Of a stretch of DNA of 8,535 nucleotides, positions 1-6,790 are shown piece after piece. The first letter of the stretch is position 1. Every line of letters begins with the position of its first letter. A program made the translations under genes and the position numbers. The notes under the pieces are model-generated. The model made no database searches. It was not told the DNA's origin and saw nothing but the letters and a program-made list of their open reading frames with translations. The stretch comes from an uncultured Clostridia bacterium (GTDB lineage Bacteria > Bacillota > Clostridia > TANB77 > CAG-508): NCBI GenBank assembly GCA_949935895.1, contig CATLGL010000070.1, forward strand, positions 1-8,535. Direction: 5' to 3'.

Positions 1-67
1 GGAATTTTTTATTTTTTTATAATTGTTTGTATTGTAATACTAAAAATAGAAAAATATTTAAAAAGGC

Positions 68-96
68 TTGATTTTTATTGGATTTGGGGATATAAT
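68..96 (+). promoter_or_regulatory. Sigma-A-type promoter of the rimP-nusA-infB operon
   Basis: A perfect -10 box TATAAT (91-96) lies 17 nt downstream of a -35-like TTGATT (68-73), the optimal spacing for the housekeeping sigma factor. Transcription would start near 102-104, giving a leader of about 70 nt that carries the hairpin at 119-146 before the rimP ribosome binding site. No other equally good promoter is evident inside the gene run, so this is the likely main promoter. The AT-rich stretch at 1-60 holds a T-run (4-18) that could be the tail of an upstream terminator whose stem lies outside the window; nothing else is recognisable there. Confidence 0.8.
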
Positions 97-118
97 AGGA
101 TTACAAAAATGAAAACTA

Positions 119-146
119 GAGGAGTGGGACATAAATCCCACTCCTC
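119..146 (+). promoter_or_regulatory. Leader hairpin in the operon 5' UTR
   Basis: A perfect 11-bp stem (GAGGAGTGGGA at 119-129 with TCCCACTCCTC at 136-146) closes a 6-nt loop CATAAA. No T-tract follows, so it does not look like an intrinsic terminator. It sits between the predicted start site and the rimP Shine-Dalgarno sequence (155-161). Its 5' arm contains GAGGAG, resembling a Shine-Dalgarno sequence held in a helix. Plausible roles are mRNA 5'-end stability, protein binding or control of rimP initiation; none can be told from sequence alone. Confidence 0.75.
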
Positions 147-171
147 GGTTATATAAGGAGGATTTGGGTTT

Positions 172-636
172 TTGGCAAATATTGAAGAAAAAATAGAACA
201 GTTAGTACAAGCAAAAATCAATGAACTTGGTTATGAACTTTATGATGTGGAATATGTAAAGGAAGGAAAAGAGTATTTTTTACGTATTTTTATTGACACA
301 GATAAAGGGATTGATTTAAACGACTGTGAAAAAGTAAATAATGGTATTATGGACTTATTAGATGAAGCAGATTATATTAAAGAAAGCTATTTTTTAGAAA
401 TATCTTCACCAGGAATTGAAAGGAAAATACGAAAAGAAAAACATTTTGATATGGCAATGGGGGAAGCAATTGAAGTAAACCTGTATAAGGCAATGGATAA
501 GAAAAAGGTAATAGATGGAGTATTAACAGGATACGATGAGGATAATATTATTATGACATATGAAAATGATGAAATATCGATTCCTAGAAAAGATATTTCA
601 CATATAAAAATAAAATATGATTGGGAAAATAGTTAA
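172..636 (+). CDS. rimP: Ribosome maturation factor RimP
   Basis: The 154-residue product matches RimP in length and order. An N-terminal alpha/beta domain includes the ELGYELYDVEYVKEG stretch and the DLNDCEKV segment. The hallmark LEISSPGIER follows near residues 76-85, and then an SH3-like C-terminal domain. RimP is a cytosolic factor that binds the free 30S subunit and helps its maturation. The start is a TTG at 172, ten nt after a strong AAGGAGG (155-161); no ATG in this frame fits the family N-terminus. It is the first gene of the operon and is followed by nusA after about 20 nt, the usual order in Firmicutes. There is no sign of truncation. Confidence 0.95.
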   Translation: MANIEEKIEQLVQAKINELGYELYDVEYVKEGKEYFLRIFIDTDKGIDLNDCEKVNNGIMDLLDEADYIKESYFLEISSPGIERKIRKEKHFDMAMGEAIEVNLYKAMDKKKVIDGVLTGYDEDNIIMTYENDEISIPRKDISHIKIKYDWENS

Positions 637-657
637 ATAAGGGAGGAAAAATGAAAA

Positions 658-1744
658 ATGAAAGCAATTGATAATAAAGAACTAATATTAGCACTAGAAG
701 AACTTGAAAGTGAGAAGGGAATAAAAAAAGCGTATTTAATAGAAGCAATTGAACAAGCTCTAGTAACAGCATATAAAAGAAATTTTGACTCAGCAGAAAA
801 TGTAAAAGTTGTAATGGATAATCAAACAGGAGAAGCACATCTATATGCAGTAAAAGAGATAGTAGAAATAGTAGAAGATGATAAATTACAAATTGCATTA
901 GAAAATGCCAAAAAAATAAGTAAAAAAGTAGAAATTGGTGATACAGTAGATATTGAAATGGTGCCAAAAGATTTTGGAAGAATTGCTGCTCAAACAGCAA
1001 AACAAGTTATTATTCAAAAATTAAGAGAAGCAGAAAGAGAAGTGGTTTTTACAGAATTTAATGATAGAAAAGGAGAAATTGTAACAGGAATTGTTCAGAA
1101 GGCAGATACGAATATTGTTGTAATGGATCTTGGAAAATTAGAAGGAGTTATGCCACAAAAAGAACAAATACCAACAGAGAAGTATTGTGTTAATGATAAA
1201 ATAAGGGGATATGTACAAGATGTTGTAAAAGGGGCTAAAGGAAATCCACAAGTAATTGTATCACGTGCTTGTTCAGAGTTTGTTAGAAGATTATTTGAGT
1301 TTGAAATACCAGAAATTTACGAAGGCTTAATCGAAATTAAGAGTGTGTCAAGAGATCCTGGCTATAGAAGTAAGGTAGCAGTATATTCTACAAATCCAAA
1401 CATAGACCCTGTTGGCTCTTGTGTAGGACAAAAAGGAGTACGTATTCAAAACATTATAAATGAATTAAATGGTGAAAAGATTGATGTAATTGAATGGAAT
1501 GAAGATCCAAGTATTTATATAGCAGCAGCATTATTACCAGCACAAGTATTAGCTGTTGATGTAAAAGAAGAAGAAAAGTTTGCACAAGTGATTGTACCAG
1601 ATGACCAATTATCTTTAGCAATTGGAAAATCTCGGACAAAATGCGAGACTTGCTGCAAAATTGACAAATTGGAAGATTGATATAAAATCAGAATCGCAGT
1701 TTAGAGAAATGATTGGTAGTATACAAGAACAAAAAGAAGAATAA
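658..1744 (+). CDS. nusA: Transcription elongation/termination factor NusA, read through a +1 shift at CGG
   Basis: NusA binds RNA polymerase and nascent RNA to control pausing, termination and antitermination. Visible in order: an N-terminal polymerase-binding domain (about 1-125), an S1 domain (about 135-200), KH1 with loop GQKG (257-260), and KH2. The zero frame runs 658-1680 (340 aa) but leaves the family at residue 325. After CGG at 1633-1635 it reads an unrelated tail and stops at TGA 1678-1680. Skipping C1633 gives GGA (1634-1636) and continues GQNARLAAKLTNW to TAA 1742-1744. The product is 361 aa, close to the usual 370 or so. The shifted glycine (G326) completes the KH2 GxxG loop GKSG. 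The shifted end also leaves an 18-nt gap to rnpM, typical of a tight operon. The ATG at 658 is preferred because GGGAGG (641-646) precedes it and the ATG at 651 soon hits a stop. Gene identity is certain; programmed shifting, as opposed to mutation, is inferred. Confidence 0.92.
1630..1636 (+). other. +1 frameshift site TCT-CGG-A in nusA
   Basis: The zero-frame codons are TCT CGG ACA; the family-restoring reading is TCT (C) GGA CAA. A stop in the shifted frame at 1616-1618 and the zero-frame stop at 1678-1680 confine the frame change to 1619-1680. Conservation of IGKxGQNAR puts it exactly at CGG, with no extra or missing residue. No homopolymer slippery run and no clear upstream Shine-Dalgarno stimulator is seen. 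Confidence 0.8.
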
Positions 1745-1762
1745 AAGCGAAAGGTGGTTAAA

Positions 1763-2026
1763 ATGAAAAAAATACCACAAAGAACCTGTATGGGCTGTAA
1801 TGAAAAGAAAAATAAGAAGGATTTAATACGAGTTGTAAAATCAACAGATGGACAAATTAGTATTGATAAAACAGGAAAGATGCATGGACGAGGTGCATAC
1901 ATATGTGATAAGGAAGAATGTTTAGAAAAAGCAATAAAAACAAGGCGACTAGAACGAGTTTTTGAAACAAAAATAGATAATATGATTTATGAGAAATTAA
2001 GAGGTGTGATTATTGAGCAATCATAA
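1763..2026 (+). CDS. rnpM: RNase P modulator RnpM (YlxR family)
   Basis: The product of about 87 residues has the YlxR signature RTCMGC near its N-terminus (Cys9 and Cys12), a central DKTGKMHGRGAYIC motif, and a following cysteine in the EEC segment. YlxR proteins are small RNA-binding proteins of the nusA-infB operon, and the Bacillus subtilis member modulates RNase P. ATG 1763 is chosen because AAAGGTGG (1750-1757) lies at good spacing and it begins the family N-terminus; an in-frame GTG at 1754 overlaps that ribosome binding site. It overlaps ylxQ by 14 nt, implying translational coupling. Confidence 0.93.
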   Translation: MKKIPQRTCMGCNEKKNKKDLIRVVKSTDGQISIDKTGKMHGRGAYICDKEECLEKAIKTRRLERVFETKIDNMIYEKLRGVIIEQS

Positions 2027-2333
2027 AATAGAAGGTTTGTTAGGCTTATGTATGAGAGCAGGAGCACTTAGTTTTGGAAATGATGCTTGCATGGAGTTAA
2101 TTCAAAAAAAGAAAGTAAAGTTAATTTTAATTGCAGAGGATGCAGCAGACAGAACAAAAAGAAATTTTACATTTTGTTGTAACCAAAATCAGATACCAAT
2201 TTGTTTTTATGGGAAAATAGAAGATTTAAGCAAAGCAATTGGAAAAACAAACAAAGCAATCTTTGGAATTCGAAATCAAAGTTTTGCATTTGAAATTAAG
2301 AAAATAATTAGTGGGGGTGACATTATTGGGTAA
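2013..2333 (+). CDS. ylxQ: L7Ae/L30e-type RNA-binding protein YlxQ
   Basis: The 106-residue product has the L7Ae/L30e/S12e fold pattern: GLLGLCMRAGALSFGND near the N-terminus, then KKVKLILIAEDAADRT and a C-terminal region with AIGKTNKAIFGI. Such proteins bind kink-turn-like RNA; the exact cellular target of YlxQ is not settled. The start is TTG 2013 with GAGGTG at 2001-2006, inside the end of rnpM. Its own end overlaps infB by 8 nt, so rnpM, ylxQ and infB form a chain of coupled genes. The position between ylxR and infB is the standard Firmicutes arrangement. Confidence 0.9.
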   Translation: MSNHKIEGLLGLCMRAGALSFGNDACMELIQKKKVKLILIAEDAADRTKRNFTFCCNQNQIPICFYGKIEDLSKAIGKTNKAIFGIRNQSFAFEIKKIISGGDIIG

Positions 2334-5280
2334 GACAAAAATACATGAAATTGCAAAAGAACTTGACTTAACCAGTAAAGAAATTGTACAAAGAGCAGAA
2401 AAGTTAGGGATTGAAGTTAAAAATCATATGAGTTCAATAGAAGAAGAACTTGCAAAAAAAATAAAGGAGAGTTTTAAAACGAAAAAGAAAGAAGAGAATA
2501 AAAAAGTAGACTCACAAGAGAAAAAAGAGAAAAAGGTAAAACAAGATACACCAGTTATTATTCGTAGGGAAGTAATTGTATCAGAAGAAGAAATAGCAAG
2601 AAGAGAAGAAGAAGAAAAAAAGAAAAAAATGGAAGCAAAAAGAAAAGAAGTAGGATTTGTAGAAAGAAATGCAAATCAAGATTATAATATTGTGTATCGT
2701 AACAAGCCTTCAAAACCAATGACGGTTAGTGAGTTATTTGGCTTGAAAACACCAAAACAAGAGGAAAAAATACAACAAGAAGAAAAACAAACAATCGTAG
2801 AAGAAAAAGAAACTCAAAAACAAGAACCAATAAAGAAAGAAGAAAAGCCAAAAGAAATAAAAGAGGAAGTAAAAGTTGAGACAAAAAAAATGGAAGTGTT
2901 ACAACCAAAAGAAGATAAAAAGGAAAAGGTAGTAACACAAAATTATCAAAATAATAAAGGATATCGTAATTATAATTCAAATAATGGATATAACAATAAT
3001 TATAAGCCAAGAGAAAATAATTTTCATCATAATAATAATTTTGGTAATAATGGACGTAACAATGGTTATAATAATCAAAACAGAAATGGTAATAATTTAA
3101 ATCGAGATAATCGTAATGGAAATACGTATAATCAAAATCGAAATAATTCATATCGAAATAATAATCAAAATGGTTATACTGGAAAAAGACCACTTGATGA
3201 AAAAGGAATTGAAAAAAATATTAAAAATATTATGACAGATGTTGTAGAAAAAGAAGTAGTAAGAGAATACAATAAATCTATTGATAAGCAAAAACAAAAT
3301 CGTTATGAAGAAAATAAAATGAAAAAGTCACCAAAATCAAAACGTGGTGGTGATTATGAAATCAATGAAGACAAATTAAAAAGTTTAAAACAACATGACC
3401 AATTGTCTTCTATGTTTGATGAACAAGATGGTGGAATGCTTGATTTTTATGATTTAACAACTCAAAGAGGAAAGAAGAATAAGAAAAGAATCAATAAAGA
3501 TGAAGAAAGAGTAAAGCAAAAAATATTTGAGCTAACAGAAATTACAATCCCTGATCCTGTAACAGTAAAGGACTTAGCTTCTGAAATGAAAAAAACAACA
3601 GCAGATGTTATTAAAAAATTATTGGGTTATGGTGTTATGGCAACCATCAACAATGAAGTGGACTTTGATACCGCCTTTTTAATTGCAGGAGAATTTGGAA
3701 TTACAGCAATTAAAAAAGAAACGGTAACAGAAGAGGATATTTTATTTGATGAAACAGAAGATACTGAAAATGAATTACAACCAAGACCACCAGTTGTTGT
3801 TGTTATGGGACACGTAGACCATGGAAAAACATCACTATTAGATGCAATACGAAGAACAAATGTGATTGAAGGAGAAGCGGGAGGAATTACTCAACATATT
3901 GGTGCTTATAAGGTAAAAATCAATGATAGAGAAATTACTTTTTTAGATACACCAGGACATGAGGCATTTACAAGTATGAGAGCAAGAGGAGCACAAGTTA
4001 CAGATATTGCTATTTTAGTAGTAGCAGCTAATGATGGTGTTATGCCACAAACAATTGAAGCAATTAATCATGCAAAAGCTGCTGAAATCCCAATTGTTGT
4101 TGCATTAAACAAAATTGATGTTGAGGGAGCCAATCCAGAAAAAGTAAAACAAGAATTGATGAAGTATGAATTAGTTCCAGAAGAATGGGGTGGAGATACT
4201 ATTTTTGTTGAAATTTCAGCTAAAAAGAAAATCAATATCGATACTTTATTAGAAATGGTATTATTAGTAGCAGACATGAAAGAGTTAAAAGCAAATCCTA
4301 CTAAACAATCAAAAGGTACTGTTATTGAAGCAAGACTAGATAAAGCAAGAGGACCTGTTGTATCAATGCTTGTACAACGTGGAACATTAGATGTTGGAGA
4401 TACAATTGTGGTGGGTTCTGCTATTGGTAGAATTCGTACTATGACAGATGATAAAGGAAGAAAAGTTAAAAAAGCAGGTCCATCTACTCCTGTTGAAGTA
4501 ACAGGTTTAACTGAAGTACCAGAAGCAGGAGATACTTTTTATGAAGTAAAAGATGAAAAAACAGCAAAACACTTAATTGAAAGAAGAAAACGCCAAGCAA
4601 GAGAAAAGAGTATTAACCAAACGGCAAGGGTTACTCTAAATGATTTGTTTAGCGAAATTGAAAAAGGAAACTTAAAACAATTAAATCTTATTGTAAAAGC
4701 AGATGTGCAAGGTTCGGTAGAAGCAGTAACACAAAGCTTAGAAAAATTAACTAATGAAGAGGTACAAGTGAAAGTAATTCATGCCAATGTTGGTGGAGTA
4801 ACTGAATCAGATGTGACTCTTGCGAAGGTTTCAAATGCGATTATTATTGCATTTAATGTAAGACCAGCCCCAATTGCAAAAGATATGGCGGCTAAAGAAG
4901 AAGTAGAAATTAAACAATATTCTATTATTTACCAAGCAATTGAAGATGTAGAAGCTGCAATGAAGGGAATGTTAGATCCTGTATTTGAAGAAAAAGTAAT
5001 TGGAACAGCAGAAGTAAGACAAATATTTAAAGTAAGTAATGTGGGAACAATTGCAGGCTGTTATGTGACAGATGGAAGAATTGCAAGAAATGCAGGAATT
5101 CGACTGATTCGTGATAATGTGGTAATTCATGATGGAAAACTAATTTCATTAAAGAGATTTAAGGAAGATGTAAAAGAAGTAGCTACTGGCTATGAATGTG
5201 GTCTTCAAATTGAAAACTATAATGATATTATAGAAACTGATACTTTAGAGGTATATGTAATGGAGGAAATAAAAAAATAG
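2326..5280 (+). CDS. infB: Translation initiation factor IF-2
   Basis: IF2 is the GTPase that brings initiator tRNA to the 30S subunit and promotes subunit joining. An IF2_N module (about 1-50) is followed by a long Lys/Glu-rich linker, an Asn-rich low-complexity stretch (about 206-283), a second IF2_N module (about 400-465), the G domain and the C-terminal beta-barrel and fMet-tRNA binding domains. G motifs are GHVDHGKT (495-502), DTPGHE (541-546), NKID (595-598) and SAKK (631-634). At 984 aa it is longer than many Firmicutes IF2 proteins, the excess being linker. TTG 2326 is chosen because it gives the family start MGKTKIHEIAKEL and has GGGGGTGA (2313-2320) at the right distance; an in-frame GTG at 2311 lies upstream of that site. 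CGG trinucleotides within it are all out of frame. It ends in a 105-nt spacer before rbfA. Confidence 0.97.
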   Translation: MGKTKIHEIAKELDLTSKEIVQRAEKLGIEVKNHMSSIEEELAKKIKESFKTKKKEENKKVDSQEKKEKKVKQDTPVIIRREVIVSEEEIARREEEEKKKKMEAKRKEVGFVERNANQDYNIVYRNKPSKPMTVSELFGLKTPKQEEKIQQEEKQTIVEEKETQKQEPIKKEEKPKEIKEEVKVETKKMEVLQPKEDKKEKVVTQNYQNNKGYRNYNSNNGYNNNYKPRENNFHHNNNFGNNGRNNGYNNQNRNGNNLNRDNRNGNTYNQNRNNSYRNNNQNGYTGKRPLDEKGIEKNIKNIMTDVVEKEVVREYNKSIDKQKQNRYEENKMKKSPKSKRGGDYEINEDKLKSLKQHDQLSSMFDEQDGGMLDFYDLTTQRGKKNKKRINKDEERVKQKIFELTEITIPDPVTVKDLASEMKKTTADVIKKLLGYGVMATINNEVDFDTAFLIAGEFGITAIKKETVTEEDILFDETEDTENELQPRPPVVVVMGHVDHGKTSLLDAIRRTNVIEGEAGGITQHIGAYKVKINDREITFLDTPGHEAFTSMRARGAQVTDIAILVVAANDGVMPQTIEAINHAKAAEIPIVVALNKIDVEGANPEKVKQELMKYELVPEEWGGDTIFVEISAKKKINIDTLLEMVLLVADMKELKANPTKQSKGTVIEARLDKARGPVVSMLVQRGTLDVGDTIVVGSAIGRIRTMTDDKGRKVKKAGPSTPVEVTGLTEVPEAGDTFYEVKDEKTAKHLIERRKRQAREKSINQTARVTLNDLFSEIEKGNLKQLNLIVKADVQGSVEAVTQSLEKLTNEEVQVKVIHANVGGVTESDVTLAKVSNAIIIAFNVRPAPIAKDMAAKEEVEIKQYSIIYQAIEDVEAAMKGMLDPVFEEKVIGTAEVRQIFKVSNVGTIAGCYVTDGRIARNAGIRLIRDNVVIHDGKLISLKRFKEDVKEVATGYECGLQIENYNDIIETDTLEVYVMEEIKK
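2941..3180 (+). repeat. Asn-rich low-complexity segment within infB
   Basis: About 80 residues (206-285) are close to half asparagine, interspersed with Gly, Tyr, Arg and Gln, encoded mostly by AAT codons. It lies in the disordered linker between the two IF2_N modules, a region that varies greatly between species. The DNA is compositionally simple but shows no strict tandem unit. The reading frame stays open, which argues for a real protein segment. Confidence 0.85.
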
Positions 5281-5306
5281 AATAATCCCATATAAGAATA
5301 AATGTA

Positions 5307-5331
5307 GGGGTAGATAAATTTCGTTATCCCC
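5307..5331 (+). other. Hairpin in the infB-rbfA spacer
   Basis: GATAA (5313-5317) pairs with TTATC (5324-5328) around the loop ATTTCG. Beyond a 2-nt TA bulge, three G-C pairs (5308-5310 with 5329-5331) extend the stem. No T-tract follows, so a terminator is unlikely; it may be a processing or stability element between infB and rbfA. The 105-nt spacer holds nothing else recognisable apart from the rbfA ribosome binding site. Confidence 0.45.
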
Positions 5332-5385
5332 ACAAATATGAATAAGATTTTAAAAGCTAAAGTTTTATAAGGAGGCAAAGAGAAA

Positions 5386-5736
5386 ATGCCAAAGAACAAT
5401 ACGAGATTTGAAAGAATCAATGAAGAATTAAAAAAAGAGATTAGTCATATAATTAGTTATGAACTAAAAAATCCAAATGTAACTGGATTGATTAGTGTAA
5501 CAAAAGTAAAAATTACACCAGATTTAAAATATGCTAAGATTTATGTTAGTATTCTAAATTCTAAAAATGAAACAGAAACTTTAGAAGGATTAAAGAAGTC
5601 CTCTGGCTTTATTCGTATGCAAATTGCCAAAAAAATCAATTTACGCATAACACCAGAGCTTGTTTTTGAACGTGATGATTCCATTGAATATGGAGCAAGA
5701 ATTGATTCTATTTTAAGAAATTTGAAAAATGAATAA
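5386..5736 (+). CDS. rbfA: 30S ribosome-binding factor RbfA
   Basis: The 116-residue product is normal RbfA length and is a single KH-like domain. Features include the N-terminal RFERINEELKKEISHII helix, the LISVTKVKITPDLKYAKIYVS strand-helix segment, and the C-terminal LRITPELVFERDDSIEYGARID motif. RbfA binds immature 30S particles in the cytosol and supports 16S rRNA 5'-end maturation and cold adaptation. ATG 5386 follows AAGGAGG (5369-5375) by 10 nt. It sits after infB and before nrnA, the usual order in this operon. The frame is intact and contains no CGG codon. Confidence 0.95.
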   Translation: MPKNNTRFERINEELKKEISHIISYELKNPNVTGLISVTKVKITPDLKYAKIYVSILNSKNETETLEGLKKSSGFIRMQIAKKINLRITPELVFERDDSIEYGARIDSILRNLKNE

Positions 5737-5763
5737 TATAAGCTATTAGCATATTAAATAATT

Positions 5764-5779
5764 TTATCAATTTTGATAA
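5764..5779 (+). other. Weak AT-only hairpin between rbfA and nrnA
   Basis: TTATCAA (5764-5770) is complementary to TTGATAA (5773-5779) with almost no loop; six pairs with a 4-nt loop is the realistic form. It lacks a clear T-run downstream and is weak, so a terminator role is doubtful. It lies 40 nt before the nrnA start. Confidence 0.25.
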
Positions 5780-5819
5780 GAAAGATTGTTTATATAAAAC
5801 AAAAAGGAGAAAAGAAAAA

Positions 5820-6774
5820 ATGACCTTAGATAATATAAAAGAGGAAATCTTAAAAGCTAAGAATATTGTTATATTAACCCATGAAAACCCAGATGGTGAT
5901 GCTATTCGGAAGTTCTCTTGCTTTATATAATGCATTAGTACAATTACAAAAAGAAGTAGAAGTCATTGTGCCAGAATATCCAAAAATTTACGATTTTCTA
6001 CCAGGAGCACAACAGATGCAAAAAGAAGGAACAAGACAAGTATATGATTTAGCAATAGCAGTGGATAGTAGTGATATTAAACGATTAAATGGGTTTGCTA
6101 ATTATTTTGAACAAGCAAAAGTGACCATTAACATTGACCATCATAGTATCAATTCAATGTTTGCTGATTATAATTTTGTAAATCCAGATTCTCCTGCTTG
6201 TTGTCAAATTCTTATTTTAGTTTTAGAGTATTTAGGGGTTACAATTACAAAAGAAATAGGAGGTTGTTTACTTACAGGGATTATTACTGATACAGGAGGC
6301 TTTAAATATGCAGGAACTTCAAAAGAAACATTTGAATTTACAGCATGGCTTTTGAGTATAGGAGTAAATGTAGCAGATATTTATCGTAGAGTATTAGAAA
6401 AACAAACTAAGGGACATTTTGAACTTAGTAAAATTGCAATGGAGCGTTTGGAATTACTAGAAAATGGAAAAGTTGCTTTTACATATATTACCAAAAAGGA
6501 TGAAGAAACAGTTCAAGCAGAAAATGGAGATCATGCAGGAGTAGTTGATATTGGAAGAAGTATAGAAGGAGTAGAGGTATCTGTTCTTTTAACTGAAAAA
6601 GAGGATGGAGGTTATAAAGGCTCTTTACGCTCAAACGACTATGTAAATGTATCAGATGTATGTATGATGTTTAATGGAGGGGGACATATTAGAGCAGCTG
6701 GATGTCAAATTTATACAACATTAGAAGAAGCAAAAGAAAGAATCATCCATGAATTAAGAAAACATTTAAAATAA
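5820..6774 (+). CDS. nrnA: DHH-family NanoRNase/pAp phosphatase NrnA, read through a +1 shift at CGG
   Basis: NrnA degrades 2-5 nt nanoRNAs and dephosphorylates pAp using Mn ions. ATG 5820 follows AGGAG (5805-5809). The zero frame gives 29 family residues ending THENPDGDAI, then meets CGG at 5907-5909 and stops at TAA 5928-5930 (36 aa). Skipping C5907 gives GGA (5908-5910) and continues GSSLALYNAL to TAA 6772-6774. The fused product is 317 aa, matching the usual length of about 310-320. Motifs in fused numbering: DGD (25-27) followed by A28-I29-G30, Asp82 in VDSSD, DHH (106-108), and the DHHA1 substrate motif GGGH (286-289). All catalytic motifs are present only if the frame changes: the first lies before the shift, the rest after it. 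The shifted frame alone could start at ATG 5881, but that would lack the first metal-binding motif and has no ribosome binding site. Truncation or pseudogene status is possible, but the clean 288-codon remainder argues against decay. Confidence 0.9.
5904..5910 (+). other. +1 frameshift site ATT-CGG-A in nrnA
   Basis: The zero-frame codons are ATT CGG AAG; the restoring reading is ATT (C) GGA AGT. A shifted-frame stop at 5875-5877 and the zero-frame stop at 5928-5930 confine the event to 5878-5930. The conserved DGDAIGSS motif places it at CGG with exact spacing. It shares TCGGA with the nusA site and little else. Confidence 0.8.
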
Positions 6775-6790
6775 GAATAGGAATATAAAA

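Noticed and set aside
146..148. CGG in the leader (146-148) as another recoding site.
   Set aside because: It lies in non-coding leader sequence directly after the hairpin and is not read as a codon.
109..156. A 15-codon open frame (ATG 109 to TAA 154-156) spanning the leader hairpin, a possible leader peptide.
   Set aside because: It has no ribosome binding site, would begin only a few nt from the predicted transcript start, and most of its sequence is dictated by the hairpin arms. There is no attenuator-like terminator after it.
584..1000. A - strand open frame opposite rimP and nusA.
   Set aside because: It is a Leu/Phe-rich shadow of conserved + strand genes, with no independent evidence.
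1619..1680. The nusA and nrnA frame breaks as plain sequencing or assembly errors.
   Set aside because: The extra base is not in a homopolymer, and the same CGGA context occurs in both genes and in a third small gene, while in-frame CGG is absent elsewhere. Independent errors would not be expected to share this pattern, although raw reads should still be checked.
2726..3193. A long - strand open frame opposite the infB linker.
   Set aside because: It is the complement of the Lys/Asn-rich linker, giving a Tyr/Phe/Leu-rich sequence of no recognisable family, without a suitable ribosome binding site. The + strand frame is clearly infB.
5881..6774. nrnA starting at the internal ATG 5881 as a separate 297-aa gene.
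   Set aside because: That start lacks a ribosome binding site, its first nine residues do not match the family, and it would lose the first metal-binding motif that is encoded just upstream in the other frame.
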